This document shows, piece after piece, positions 55,237-63,998 of a stretch of 64,000 nucleotides of DNA. Each line of letters begins with the position of its first letter. Position 1 is the first letter of the stretch. The notes beneath the pieces are model-generated. The model was not told the origin of the DNA, searched no databases, and saw only the letters and a program-made list of their open reading frames with translations. The translations under genes and the position numbers were made by a program. The stretch is from GWE2-42-39 sp963662895 (GTDB lineage: Bacteria > Bacteroidota > Bacteroidia > Bacteroidales > Prolixibacteraceae): NCBI GenBank assembly GCA_963662895.1, contig OY759982.1:3658001-3722000 (forward strand), read 5' to 3'.

Positions 55237-56301
55237 ATGATTAAGGAAACGCAATATAGCGACAGCTTTGATGGAAACGACGACAATGAAGACAATGGTT
55301 TGTATGAACATTTCCGGGTTGAAGTCGACCCCGGGCAATCGTCTTTGCGTATTGATAAGTATTTGACAAACCGTCTGGAAAGCGCGTCTCGGAACAGGAT
55401 ACAAAATGCAGCCGAGGCCGGAAACATTTTAGTGAACGATAAGCCTGTAAAATCGAATTACAAAGTAAAACCAGGCGACGTCATCTCTATTGTAATGGAT
55501 TACCCGCGCCATGAACTTAAAATTATAGCCGAGAATATTCCTCTTGCTATTGAATACGAGGACGACCACCTGATTGTGGTCAATAAACCGGCCGGACTGG
55601 TGGTACACCCGGGACACGGAAATTATACGGGAACACTGGTCAATGCACTGGCATGGTATTTCAAAGATTTGCCGCTTTTTAAATCCGACGATCCCCGTCC
55701 CGGCCTTGTACACCGTATAGATAAAAATACTTCGGGCCTACTGGTTATAGCCAAAACCGAACTGGCCAAAAACAAACTGGCCAAACAATTTTTTGATAAA
55801 ATGACCAAACGGAAATACATCGCCCTGGTTTGGGGAAATGTAGCCGACAATGAAGGTACCATCACCGGAAATATCGGGCGCAGCCTCAAAAACAGGCAAA
55901 TCTTCACGGTCTTCACGGATGAAGATCACGGGAAACCGGCAGTCACCCATTATAAAGTACTCGAACGTTTCGACTACGTCACCCTGATTGAATGCAGGCT
56001 CGAAACCGGGCGTACTCACCAGATAAGGGTACATATGAAACATCTTGGGCATCCTCTTTTTAACGACGACACCTATGGAGGTAATGCTATCTTACGGGGA
56101 ACTACTTTTTCCAAATACAAACAATTTGTAAATAACTGTTTCCAAATATTACCACGTCAGGCGCTGCATGCAAAAACACTGGGCTTCGTGCATCCCGCCA
56201 CAGGAAAAGAAATGCTGTTCGATTCGGAACTGGCGCCCGACATGGCTGAAGTGATAAAAAAATGGAGAAACTATATCTCCAACCGTTCAATAAATGAATA
56301 A
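55237..56301 (+). CDS. RluA-family 23S rRNA pseudouridine synthase
   Basis: 354 residues from MIKETQYSDSF. After an acidic N-terminus an S4 RNA-binding domain (about 35-95; SLRIDKYLTNRLESASRNRI) precedes the catalytic domain with the Asp in GLVHRIDKNTSGLLVIAKT, and GRTHQIRVHMKHLGHPLFND. It converts uridines in 23S rRNA to pseudouridine, as RluD-type enzymes do; the exact site is not determined. It starts 7 bases after the PASTA gene stop and overlaps the Ddl start region. Confidence 0.92.
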   Translation: MIKETQYSDSFDGNDDNEDNGLYEHFRVEVDPGQSSLRIDKYLTNRLESASRNRIQNAAEAGNILVNDKPVKSNYKVKPGDVISIVMDYPRHELKIIAENIPLAIEYEDDHLIVVNKPAGLVVHPGHGNYTGTLVNALAWYFKDLPLFKSDDPRPGLVHRIDKNTSGLLVIAKTELAKNKLAKQFFDKMTKRKYIALVWGNVADNEGTITGNIGRSLKNRQIFTVFTDEDHGKPAVTHYKVLERFDYVTLIECRLETGRTHQIRVHMKHLGHPLFNDDTYGGNAILRGTTFSKYKQFVNNCFQILPRQALHAKTLGFVHPATGKEMLFDSELAPDMAEVIKKWRNYISNRSINE

Positions 56302-56311
56302 AAGAAATTGT

Positions 56312-57295
56312 ATGAAACCAAACATTGCCGTTGTTTTTGGAGGCGACTCCTCCGAATTCGTAGTGTCTGTCGAAAGCAGTAAAAATGTATACCGTTCCAT
56401 CGATCCAGAAATCTTTAATACATGGAAAGTGCAAATAAAAGGACTTGACTGGAATGTAATGCAGGGTGATAAAAAAATAGCGGACATTGATAAAACCGAT
56501 TTTTCATTCACATGGCAGGGAGAAAAAAAGAAGTTTGATTATGCCTACATTACCATTCACGGCACTCCCGGAGAGAATGGTGTCTTGCAGGGATATTTTG
56601 ATTTGCTGCAGGTACCGTATTCGACCTGCAGCGTCGAAACTTCGGCACTGACTTTCAATAAATATTTTTGTAGCAATTTCCTGCGAAGTTTTGGAATCAA
56701 AATGGCCGATTCGGTATTGCTCAAAAGTTCTGACGCCGTGGATACCAATGAAATAATCGACGAACTGGGACTTCCGCTTTTTGTAAAACCTAATGCCGGA
56801 GGCTCAAGTTTCGGGGTTACCAAGGTTAAATCGAAAGAGGAACTGGAACAGGCTATCTCCACGGCGCTGAAGGAAGACTCAGAAGTGTTGATCGAGCAAT
56901 TCATTCCGGGTAAGGAATTTACCTGTGGATTGGTAAAACTGGACGGAAAAAACCTGGTATTTCCGGTCACTGAAGTATTACCAAAGAAAGAATTTTTCGA
57001 CTTCGAAGCCAAATATACAAAAGGAATGACCGACGAAATTACGCCGGCCCGTATTTCAGAAGAACTGACCATCAAATGTCAGGCCCTTTCGTCCACTATT
57101 TACGACTTATGCCGTTGTGAAGGCATTGTCCGGATTGACTATATCCTGAAAGACGGCGATTTTTATTTTCTGGAAGTGAACACCACGCCAGGGATGACCG
57201 GCACTAGCTTTATCCCTCAGCAAATTGAAGCTATGGGGGAAAAATTATCAAAAGTTTTGAGCAGGATTATTCACCAAAAGTTGAAAAAGGTTTAA
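56312..57295 (+). CDS. ddl: D-alanine--D-alanine ligase
   Basis: 327 residues from MKPNIAVVFGGDSSE (ATG 56294 overlapping the rluA-type stop is an alternative start). ATP-grasp enzyme that makes the D-Ala-D-Ala dipeptide for peptidoglycan. Visible motifs are VFGGDSSEFVVSV at the N-terminus, ITIHGTPGENGVLQGYFDLL, FVKPNAGGSSFGVTKV, and the C-terminal FLEVNTTPGMTGTSFIPQQ. It is downstream of the PASTA and pseudouridine synthase genes, so the operon mixes ribosome and wall functions. A terminator follows. Confidence 0.94.
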   Translation: MKPNIAVVFGGDSSEFVVSVESSKNVYRSIDPEIFNTWKVQIKGLDWNVMQGDKKIADIDKTDFSFTWQGEKKKFDYAYITIHGTPGENGVLQGYFDLLQVPYSTCSVETSALTFNKYFCSNFLRSFGIKMADSVLLKSSDAVDTNEIIDELGLPLFVKPNAGGSSFGVTKVKSKEELEQAISTALKEDSEVLIEQFIPGKEFTCGLVKLDGKNLVFPVTEVLPKKEFFDFEAKYTKGMTDEITPARISEELTIKCQALSSTIYDLCRCEGIVRIDYILKDGDFYFLEVNTTPGMTGTSFIPQQIEAMGEKLSKVLSRIIHQKLKKV

Positions 57296-57316
57296 AAGAT
57301 TTCTGACGATATTAAC

Positions 57317-57347
57317 AAAAAAGGAAGCCTCGAGGTTTCCTTTTTTT
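57317..57347 (+). terminator. ddl terminator
   Basis: A run of six A plus ggaagcct pairs with aggtttcc plus seven T (57333-57347), one G-T pair; the T run completes a typical terminator 20 bases after the ddl stop. Confidence 0.85.
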
Positions 57348-57405
57348 CTAACTTTGGTATCCCTATCGGAATAGGGCACTATCAAAACCTTGTGAAAAAA
57401 TAAAA

Positions 57406-58959
57406 ATGGCCGTACAAAAAAAAACAAATCCGACAAAACTGAATATTGAACAGTTGAATGCCCAATATGGAAAACTTCCGCCACAGGCGGTGGATGTGGA
57501 AGAAGCGGTACTTGGAGCATTGATGCTTGAACGCGACGCGTACATCTCAGTAGCGGATATTATCGATACAAAAAGTTTTTACAAGGAAGAACACCAGAAA
57601 ATATTTGATGTAATCAAATATTTATCGACCCATGAAAAACCGGTCGACCTGCTGATGGTCACGCAGGAACTAAAAAACCGGAATATACTCGATGAAGTAG
57701 GCGGTCCCCTTTACATTACACAATTAACTTCACAGGTTGCATCGGCAGCGCACATCGAATTTCACGCGCGTATCATTGCCCAAAAATTTATCCAGAGGGA
57801 ACTGATCCGTGTTTCTTCGGAAATACAAACCCGAGCCTATGATGATACCATCGATGTCGATGACCTGATAGACTTTTCGGAAACCTCGCTTTTCCAGGTA
57901 GCCGAAGGAAACATAAAAAAGGAAACTGTCCCCATCAAACCCCTGTTGCAGGAAGCATCCAAACAAATCGAAGAAGCTTCGAAACGCGACGACGGGTTGA
58001 GCGGGGTACCCAGTGGGTTCACTGCTGTCGACCGTATTACTTCTGGCTGGCAAAAAACCGACCTGGTAATTATTGCTGCCCGTCCCTCAATGGGTAAAAC
58101 AGCCTTTGTGCTTTCCATGGCACGCAACATGGCTGTTGAACACCGCCGTCCGGTAGCCGTATTTTCATTGGAAATGTCATCGATCCAGTTGGTTAACCGT
58201 TTGCTTGCTTCCGAAACAGAACTAGGGTCTGAAAAAATAAAAAACGGACGCCTGCAACCCTGGGAATGGGAACATTTCAACCGGAAGCTGAACATTCTGG
58301 AAGATGCCCCGATTTTCATTGACGACACCCCAGCCCTTTCTGTATTCGAATTCAGGGCTAAATGCCGGCGACTGAAAATGCAACATGACATTGCTGTGGT
58401 GATTGTCGACTACCTGCAGCTAATGACTGCCGGTTCAGACAACCGGAGTAGCCGCGAACAGGAGGTTAGTATGATCTCTCGTTCGCTGAAGGCCATTGCC
58501 AAAGAACTGGACATTCCGATCCTGGCGCTTTCACAGTTAAACCGTTCTGTCGAATCACGGGAAGGAAAACGTCCCCAGCTTTCCGACCTTCGTGAATCAG
58601 GCGCCATAGAACAGGATGCCGACATCGTCTGTTTCATCCACCGGCCTGAATATTATGGAATTACCGAAGACGAGTCTGGCAATTCGCTCATTGGAGTAGC
58701 CGAAATCATTATTGCCAAACACCGTAACGGGGCCGTGGGTGATATACAATTATCATTCAAAAAGCAACTGGCCAAATTTACCGATATGGAAAGTATTATC
58801 TCTGAAGAAATCGAGGGTGGCCTGCAAAAATTTGATTCAAAAATGAATGCTGACCCGGAAGAAAGCTTTGGCGGGGGAATTCCCGTGAACAGCGGTTTTG
58901 AACACGAACAGGATGAACTTTCAAAGTTGAAGGGTAATAACGATGGTGTACCGTTTTAG
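57406..58959 (+). CDS. dnaB: Replicative DNA helicase DnaB
   Basis: 517 residues. The N-terminal DnaG-binding domain has PPQAVDVEEAVLGALMLERD. The RecA-like motor has Walker A AARPSMGKTAFVLSMARNMA near 224, EMSSIQLVNRLLA, Walker B VVIVDYLQLM, LSQLNRSVESREGKRPQLSD and the arginine finger region ESGAIEQDADIVCFIHRPEY. It unwinds DNA ahead of the replication fork. The gene overlaps the next gene by 17 bases, implying coupling. Confidence 0.96.
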   Translation: MAVQKKTNPTKLNIEQLNAQYGKLPPQAVDVEEAVLGALMLERDAYISVADIIDTKSFYKEEHQKIFDVIKYLSTHEKPVDLLMVTQELKNRNILDEVGGPLYITQLTSQVASAAHIEFHARIIAQKFIQRELIRVSSEIQTRAYDDTIDVDDLIDFSETSLFQVAEGNIKKETVPIKPLLQEASKQIEEASKRDDGLSGVPSGFTAVDRITSGWQKTDLVIIAARPSMGKTAFVLSMARNMAVEHRRPVAVFSLEMSSIQLVNRLLASETELGSEKIKNGRLQPWEWEHFNRKLNILEDAPIFIDDTPALSVFEFRAKCRRLKMQHDIAVVIVDYLQLMTAGSDNRSSREQEVSMISRSLKAIAKELDIPILALSQLNRSVESREGKRPQLSDLRESGAIEQDADIVCFIHRPEYYGITEDESGNSLIGVAEIIIAKHRNGAVGDIQLSFKKQLAKFTDMESIISEEIEGGLQKFDSKMNADPEESFGGGIPVNSGFEHEQDELSKLKGNNDGVPF

Positions 58960-60217
58960 CAAGCAATATTTCTTTTTTATAATCTTTTCCCTGATATTGG
59001 ACGCGCAGGGACATGCCATGTATCTGCTTATCCCGATGGACGATACCCAGCAAAACCATCTGAAAGCATATGGTATCGCTTACTGGACGCTGGAACAGGC
59101 TACCGAAGTAAAATGGTTACTGAATTACCGGGGAGGTAGTTTCCTTATTCAATACGATTCTGAGATACAGAACGAGTGTATGGTAAGAGGGGTAAGTGCA
59201 GAAACCATTGCAGATGGTCAGACCAACAACCTGTTGATGGATATTGCCCGCGACGAGGTCAACCAGGATGCAGTGAGTATGCAAAAAGCCCCTAAAATTG
59301 CTGTGTACTCGCCTCCCAACAAGCAACCCTGGGACGATGCAGTAACCTTGGTACTAACGTATGCTGAAATAAAATACGATGTCATTTACGATGAAGAAAT
59401 TCTGAACGGAAAACTAAAAAAATACGACTGGTTGCACCTGCACCATGAAGATTTCACAGGCCAGTTTGGAAAATTTTTCCGTAACTACCAACATATGCCC
59501 TGGTACCAGCAGGAAGTAAAAATCAACCAGGAAATGGCACACCGGATGGGTTTCCTGAAAGTTTCGGAAATGAAACAAGCTGTAGTCCATGAAATTCAGC
59601 GATATATTATCAACGGGGGGTTTCTCTTTGCCATGTGCGCAGCAACCGACACCTACGATATAGCCATGGCCGCTACCGGAATTGATATTTGTGAAAGCAT
59701 GTTCGATGGTGATCCGGCTGACCCGCATATGAATGAAAAACTAGACTACGACCACACCCTCGCATTTAGAAACTTCACCATTGAAACAGACCCTTTCAAA
59801 TATGAATTCTCGGATATTGATGTGACCGATGACCGAAGAATACCTCGTGAACAGGACTACTTCACCCTGTTTGAATTTTCGGCCAAATGGGATCCCGTAC
59901 CAACCATGCTGTGTCAGGACCATACCAACCTGATCTACGGTTTTATGGGACAAACCACGGCATTCAGGAAGAGCCTGATTAAACCCAATGTACTGATTAT
60001 GGGAGAAAACAAGTCAGCAGGAGAAGCCCGTTATATTCATGGAGAGTTAGGCAAAGGTTTCTGGACTTTCTACGGCGGACACGACCCTGAAGATTACCGC
60101 CACCTTGTCGGCGATCCACCTACCGATCTTAATTTGCATCCCAATTCTCCAGGATACCGGTTAATACTTAATAACGTATTGTTCCCCGCTGCAAAGAAAA
60201 AGAAACAAAAAACGTAG
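58943..60217 (+). CDS. Conserved exported protein of unknown function
   Basis: 424 residues with a signal peptide (YFFFIIFSLILDAQGHA). The mature part starts MYLLIPMDDTQQNHLKAYGI and shows NNLLMDIARDEVNQDA, DWLHLHHEDFTGQFGKFFRN and FLFAMCAATDTYDIAMAATG, where the Cys sits in a glutamine-amidotransferase-like elbow. The C-terminus contains FWTFYGGHDPEDYRHLVGDP. Homologues are sometimes labelled asparagine synthetase B, but the ATP-binding domain of that enzyme is missing. Its start overlaps dnaB by 17 bases. The function is not known to me. Confidence 0.75.
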   Translation: MVYRFSKQYFFFIIFSLILDAQGHAMYLLIPMDDTQQNHLKAYGIAYWTLEQATEVKWLLNYRGGSFLIQYDSEIQNECMVRGVSAETIADGQTNNLLMDIARDEVNQDAVSMQKAPKIAVYSPPNKQPWDDAVTLVLTYAEIKYDVIYDEEILNGKLKKYDWLHLHHEDFTGQFGKFFRNYQHMPWYQQEVKINQEMAHRMGFLKVSEMKQAVVHEIQRYIINGGFLFAMCAATDTYDIAMAATGIDICESMFDGDPADPHMNEKLDYDHTLAFRNFTIETDPFKYEFSDIDVTDDRRIPREQDYFTLFEFSAKWDPVPTMLCQDHTNLIYGFMGQTTAFRKSLIKPNVLIMGENKSAGEARYIHGELGKGFWTFYGGHDPEDYRHLVGDPPTDLNLHPNSPGYRLILNNVLFPAAKKKKQKT

Positions 60218-60220
60218 TGT

Positions 60221-60754
60221 TTACTGATATTTTATCTTACAAAACAAATCCCATAAAACAATTCCTGCACTTACCGAAATATTGAAGGAATGCTTGGTTC
60301 CGAATTGTGGTATTTCGATACTCCCGTCGCACATGTTTACTACTTTCTGTTGAACGCCTTTTACCTCATTACCAAACACCAGTGCAATTTTATTGTAGTT
60401 TTTCGGATTGAAATCAGGGAGCAAAATACTGTTTTCTACCTGCTCAACAGCAAACACCTTATAGCCTGCTGATTTTAATTTTTCAACAGTTTCGGTTGTC
60501 TCGGCATAATATTCCCATTCAACTGTTTTCTCAGCATCCAGCGCTGTTTTATGAATTTCGGTATTGGGTGGAGTAGCAGTGATTCCGCAAAGAAAAATTT
60601 TTTCGATCAGTAAAGCATCCGAGGTACGAAAAACGGACCCCGTGTTATTACAACTACGGATATTATCGAGTATTACCACGACAGGGACCTTCTTCTCTTG
60701 TTTATACTGATCAGGAGTTAAACGGCCAAGTTCATTGTTTCGTAATTTTCGCAT
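60221..60754 (-). CDS. SpoU/TrmH-family RNA 2'-O-methyltransferase
   Basis: 177 residues. SPOUT-fold methyltransferase with the three motifs NIRSCNNTGSVFRTSDALLI (motif 1), IALVFGNEVKGVQQKVVNMC (motif 2) and IEIPQFGTKHSFNISVSAGI (motif 3). It methylates a ribose 2'-OH in tRNA or rRNA using SAM; which residue is not shown. Compared with E. coli TrmH and TrmL it is short and lacks an extra N-terminal domain. It is convergent with the exported protein gene, 3 bases apart. Confidence 0.88.
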   Translation of the reverse strand: MRKLRNNELGRLTPDQYKQEKKVPVVVILDNIRSCNNTGSVFRTSDALLIEKIFLCGITATPPNTEIHKTALDAEKTVEWEYYAETTETVEKLKSAGYKVFAVEQVENSILLPDFNPKNYNKIALVFGNEVKGVQQKVVNMCDGSIEIPQFGTKHSFNISVSAGIVLWDLFCKIKYQ

Positions 60755-60854
60755 GCTGCAAAAATAATTTTTTTATCAATGTTTTGCTGCTTTCAGAGGG
60801 GCGAATGTCCAAAATCGTAAGCCGTAAGGCGCAAAGATAGCTATCAACCTGTTA

Positions 60855-62123
60855 TCACCACTCCACTTTCCTCCTTCTGAACGGCATGGTCATACAGCGA
60901 GCACCACCGCCACCACGTGCCAGTTCCGAACCAGCAATGGTAATGGCACATTTCCCGGCGGGAATGGAAGCTGTTCCTTTAAGCAAGTCTTCAGCCCTGA
61001 TAATTTCGAAACCGTTTTTGTCCATTTCTTCAACTGTATGCACATTACGCTCGTATCCGATAACCTGGCCTGGTGCAAAAGCAAAAAAGTTAGCCCCGCT
61101 GTGCCACTGCTCACGTTCCTGTATCCAAACGTCTTTGCTGCCTCCACAGGTCACCGGTTTTAAATCGATGCCCAGTTTCTTCAATGCTGAAAGCAGATTT
61201 TTTACTTCACGGATGGAAATCACGTTCCCGTTTTCAATTTTAATATGAATAGTATGGTAACGGCTTGCCCCCAGTATCAATGGCTCATAAATCATACAAC
61301 TGTCGATACCAAGGAAAGTAAAGGCCATGTCGAGATGGATAAATGATTCAGGAGTAGAAGGTAATTCCTGAACCAGCAAATGATAGGATTTTCCCGGATT
61401 TGATTTCAATCTTTCAATAATAAAATCAACACCTTGTGTCGAGGTACGGATGCCGGTGCCGATTACCAGCACATCTTCACGGGCAACCAGGAAATCACCC
61501 CCTTCTATGGTTATTTTATCTGAGAAAAGAGGGCTGTCTCCACCCGGCGGATTAATGGTTTTTGTATCCATCATCGGATGATGGGTAAAAATAGCATCCA
61601 TAATAATGGCTTCGCGGTCGCGGACGCGGCTGGCCATTTTCCCGATTAGTACCTGATTATAAAATCCCATTGAGGCATCGCGGGTAAACAGAAAATTATG
61701 CAGAGGATGCAGGCTGAACCGTTCGTCAGTAAGGTAGCTGGTAAGGTTGTCCCTCTTCATCGGCACCCCCTGGATCAATAACCGGGCTACTTTCTCCCCC
61801 TCCAGTTCAAGCAGATCGGGCAGTATCCGCAAGGCATTCTCATTCCGGCAAATTTTCTGAGTAAGCGAATTTTTTATTTGTTCATCTTCTAAAATATCAG
61901 TCAATAAATCCTTTACCTCAAAGGTCCGGGCGACTTTATTTAAAATACCTTTTAACTGGACATATTCCTTACTTGCTACCGAAAGGTTTAAAATATCGCT
62001 GTACAACGCCCGCTCCGCATTTTTAGGGGTCATTTCTTCCACTTCCTGACCGGGAGTATGCACGATAACCCCTTCGAGTTTGCCGATTTCAGAGCAAACA
62101 TCAATTTTTATTTTTTTAACCAT
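60855..62123 (-). CDS. arcA: Arginine deiminase family protein
   Basis: 422 residues from MVKKIKIDVC. Guanidino-modifying fold: GKLEGVIVHTPGQEVEEM, NFLFTRDASMGFYNQ, ITIEGGDFLVAREDVLVIGT, GIRTSTQGVDFIIERL, SFIHLDMAFTFLGID, and the C-terminal GGGGARCMTMPFRR with the catalytic Cys. It should convert arginine to citrulline and ammonia. No ornithine carbamoyltransferase or carbamate kinase is adjacent, so a full ADI pathway is not shown. A TATCTTTG -7-like element (minus, 62151-62144) precedes it. The long upstream in-frame extension to 62393 is rejected as it overlaps the divergent gene. Confidence 0.9.
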   Translation of the reverse strand: MVKKIKIDVCSEIGKLEGVIVHTPGQEVEEMTPKNAERALYSDILNLSVASKEYVQLKGILNKVARTFEVKDLLTDILEDEQIKNSLTQKICRNENALRILPDLLELEGEKVARLLIQGVPMKRDNLTSYLTDERFSLHPLHNFLFTRDASMGFYNQVLIGKMASRVRDREAIIMDAIFTHHPMMDTKTINPPGGDSPLFSDKITIEGGDFLVAREDVLVIGTGIRTSTQGVDFIIERLKSNPGKSYHLLVQELPSTPESFIHLDMAFTFLGIDSCMIYEPLILGASRYHTIHIKIENGNVISIREVKNLLSALKKLGIDLKPVTCGGSKDVWIQEREQWHSGANFFAFAPGQVIGYERNVHTVEEMDKNGFEIIRAEDLLKGTASIPAGKCAITIAGSELARGGGGARCMTMPFRRRKVEW

Positions 62124-62239
62124 AACAAACCTCTTTTCAAACTCAAAGATACAAACAATGAGACGGATGATAACGAAAAGAAAGTTTATTCGTTTTTGTT
62201 TAATAACATATTTATCTTCGCATGAACAATTCAGAAGAA

Positions 62240-62827
62240 ATGAAAACAGGTATCTTATTGATCGTTTTTCTGACAGGCATTTCAGCTTGTTTTTCACAGG
62301 AACCCGATACATCAAAAATATTGTTGGGTACCCGGATCGACGGAGATACAGTGGTATTTCGTGAAGTACCGCCTGTTTATGTCTTTCCAACAAAAAAATT
62401 TAAAAACAAACGATATGAACGGAAGTACTGGAGGTTGGTGCGAAAGGTAAAAAAAGTATATCCTTATGCCAAAAAGGCCAACGAGTTGCTCCGGCAATAT
62501 TCGGAACAATACGAAGCGACAAAAGATAAAAGACTTAAAAGAAAATATGTAAAACAAGCTCAGAATGCCCTGTTTCGGGAATACGGACCACAATTAAAAA
62601 AACTGACTATCTCGGAAGGACGGATACTAATAAAACTGATTGACCGTGAAACAGGTTCAACATCATACCAACTGATACAGGATTTAAAAGGAGGCCTTGC
62701 CGCATTTTTCTGGCAGGGGGTCGCCCGCATTTTTGGCAACAACCTGAAAGCAGAATACGACCCCGAAGTGGAAGACCGTATGATTGAAGAGATCATTTTT
62801 TATATTGATGCAGGTATAATCAAATGA
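62240..62827 (+). CDS. DUF4294-type exported protein
   Basis: 195 residues from MKTGILLIVF (upstream ATG at 62222 is too near a promoter-like site). A lipoprotein-like signal precedes ISACFSQEP, although the cysteine is followed by an atypical lipobox. The conserved core is RKYWRLVRKVKKVYPYAKKA, ANELLRQYSEQYEA, and GPQLKKLTISEGRILIKLI, then DRETGSTSYQLIQDLKGGLA and FWQGVARIFGNNLKAEYD. The family is widespread in Bacteroidota, with no function known to me. Its stop overlaps the next gene by 4 bases, implying coupling. Confidence 0.82.
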   Translation: MKTGILLIVFLTGISACFSQEPDTSKILLGTRIDGDTVVFREVPPVYVFPTKKFKNKRYERKYWRLVRKVKKVYPYAKKANELLRQYSEQYEATKDKRLKRKYVKQAQNALFREYGPQLKKLTISEGRILIKLIDRETGSTSYQLIQDLKGGLAAFFWQGVARIFGNNLKAEYDPEVEDRMIEEIIFYIDAGIIK

Positions 62828-63390
62828 GTAAACGAATATTTCTGGCTGTAAAAATCAATCCTGAACCAGAACTGCTGGAGGTAGTTGATTTACTCCGGGA
62901 GGAACTGGCCGATGAACGTATCAAATGGGTCGATGAAAATCAGTACCACATTACCCTGAAATTTTTCGGAGACACCCGGGAAAACAGGATAGAGAGTATT
63001 TCATCGACAGTAAAGGCATGTTGTCAGCAAAACAAAAGCTTTTCATTCAAACTTTGTAACCCGTGGTATTTTCGCGACCAAGAGCAACTACGGGTAATAC
63101 TTTTACAGACTGCACAAACCGAAGGTCTGACTACTTTTCAAAGACAATTGGAAAACTGTTTTCCCGGCTTAGGCATTTCCCAAAAAGACCGGATTTTCAA
63201 ACCTCACCTTACCCTGGGGCGAGTTAAATCGGTGCAGGAGACCAGACACTTTTACGAACTGATGAAACAATTTCCACGAACCTCTTTGCAAACAGTTACT
63301 GTCTCAGATATAATTCTTTTTGAAAGCATCCTGAAACCACCTGGACCGAAATATTTAGTGCTGGAAAAATTTAAACTTTCCAAAGACTAA
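62824..63390 (+). CDS. thpR: RNA 2',3'-cyclic phosphodiesterase (ThpR/2H family)
   Basis: 188 residues. Two HxTx motifs, HITL (about residue 41) and HLTL (about 128), define the 2H phosphoesterase fold, and the start KRIFLAVKINPEPELLEVVD matches the LigT/ThpR N-terminus. It hydrolyses 2',3'-cyclic ends of RNA to 2'-phosphates; a role in tRNA splicing or repair is only inferred. ATG overlaps the DUF4294 stop (62824-62827). Confidence 0.9.
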   Translation: MSKRIFLAVKINPEPELLEVVDLLREELADERIKWVDENQYHITLKFFGDTRENRIESISSTVKACCQQNKSFSFKLCNPWYFRDQEQLRVILLQTAQTEGLTTFQRQLENCFPGLGISQKDRIFKPHLTLGRVKSVQETRHFYELMKQFPRTSLQTVTVSDIILFESILKPPGPKYLVLEKFKLSKD

Positions 63391-63998
63391 CTATTGGCTC
63401 CCATTTCCCTTCCCATCCCTTTAAAACAGTTCATCAGGGTATAAATCAGTATTTTAAAGTCGATATAAAGAGAGATATTCTTCAGGTAAACAATATCATA
63501 TGGAAGGCGTTCAAGCATCTGGTCAATATTGGAGGCATAACCATATTTAACCTGTCCCCACGAGGTAATCCCCGGTCGTATTTTCAGTAATTGGGTATAA
63601 TACGGAGCATATTCAACAATCTGGTCAACAAAATATTTCCGTTCAGGACGAAGGCCAACCAGCGACATGTCGCCTCTGATCACATTATAAAACTGAGGAA
63701 TTTCGTCGAGATGGGTACGCCGCATAAAATTGCCGATCGGTGTAATCCGGGGATCGTCTTTCCCCGAAAGTACTGGTCCGTTGGGTTCGGCATCATTCAC
63801 CATACTTCGGAACTTATAGATAGTGAAAGGTTTTCCAAATCTTCCAACACGTTCCTGACTGTATATAACCGGCCCTTTTGAGCCTGTTTTAATAAGAACA
63901 GCCAGTATTATAATAATAGGTAAAAACAGTATAATAGAAAAAACAGAAATAGATACATCCAGTATCCGTTTGACCTTTTCCTGCCAGACAGGCATCAA
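63387..63998 (-). CDS. Sugar transferase (polyprenol-phosphate glycosyl-1-phosphate transferase), 5' end outside window
   Basis: At least 203 residues of the C-terminal Bac_transf domain: a membrane helix near VSISVFSIILFLPIIIILAV, GPVIYSQERVGRFGKPFTIY, KFRSMVNDAEPNGPVL, RTHLDEIPQFYNVIRGDMSL and GLRPERKYFVDQI. It transfers a sugar-1-phosphate to undecaprenyl phosphate to start O-antigen, capsule or exopolysaccharide. In relatives this domain follows an N-terminal membrane and CoA-binding-like region, so the start codon is probably beyond position 64000. Its stop overlaps the end of thpR by 4 bases, on the opposite strand. Confidence 0.85.
   Translation of the reverse strand: MMPVWQEKVKRILDVSISVFSIILFLPIIIILAVLIKTGSKGPVIYSQERVGRFGKPFTIYKFRSMVNDAEPNGPVLSGKDDPRITPIGNFMRRTHLDEIPQFYNVIRGDMSLVGLRPERKYFVDQIVEYAPYYTQLLKIRPGITSWGQVKYGYASNIDQMLERLPYDIVYLKNISLYIDFKILIYTLMNCFKGMGREMGANS

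Noticed and set aside
58943..60217. Asparagine synthetase B label
   Set aside because: No N-terminal Cys glutaminase start and no ATP-pyrophosphatase domain; the protein has a signal peptide.
62124..62393. 90-residue N-terminal extension of the arginine deiminase
   Set aside because: It overlaps the divergent DUF4294 gene and a promoter element and does not resemble the family.
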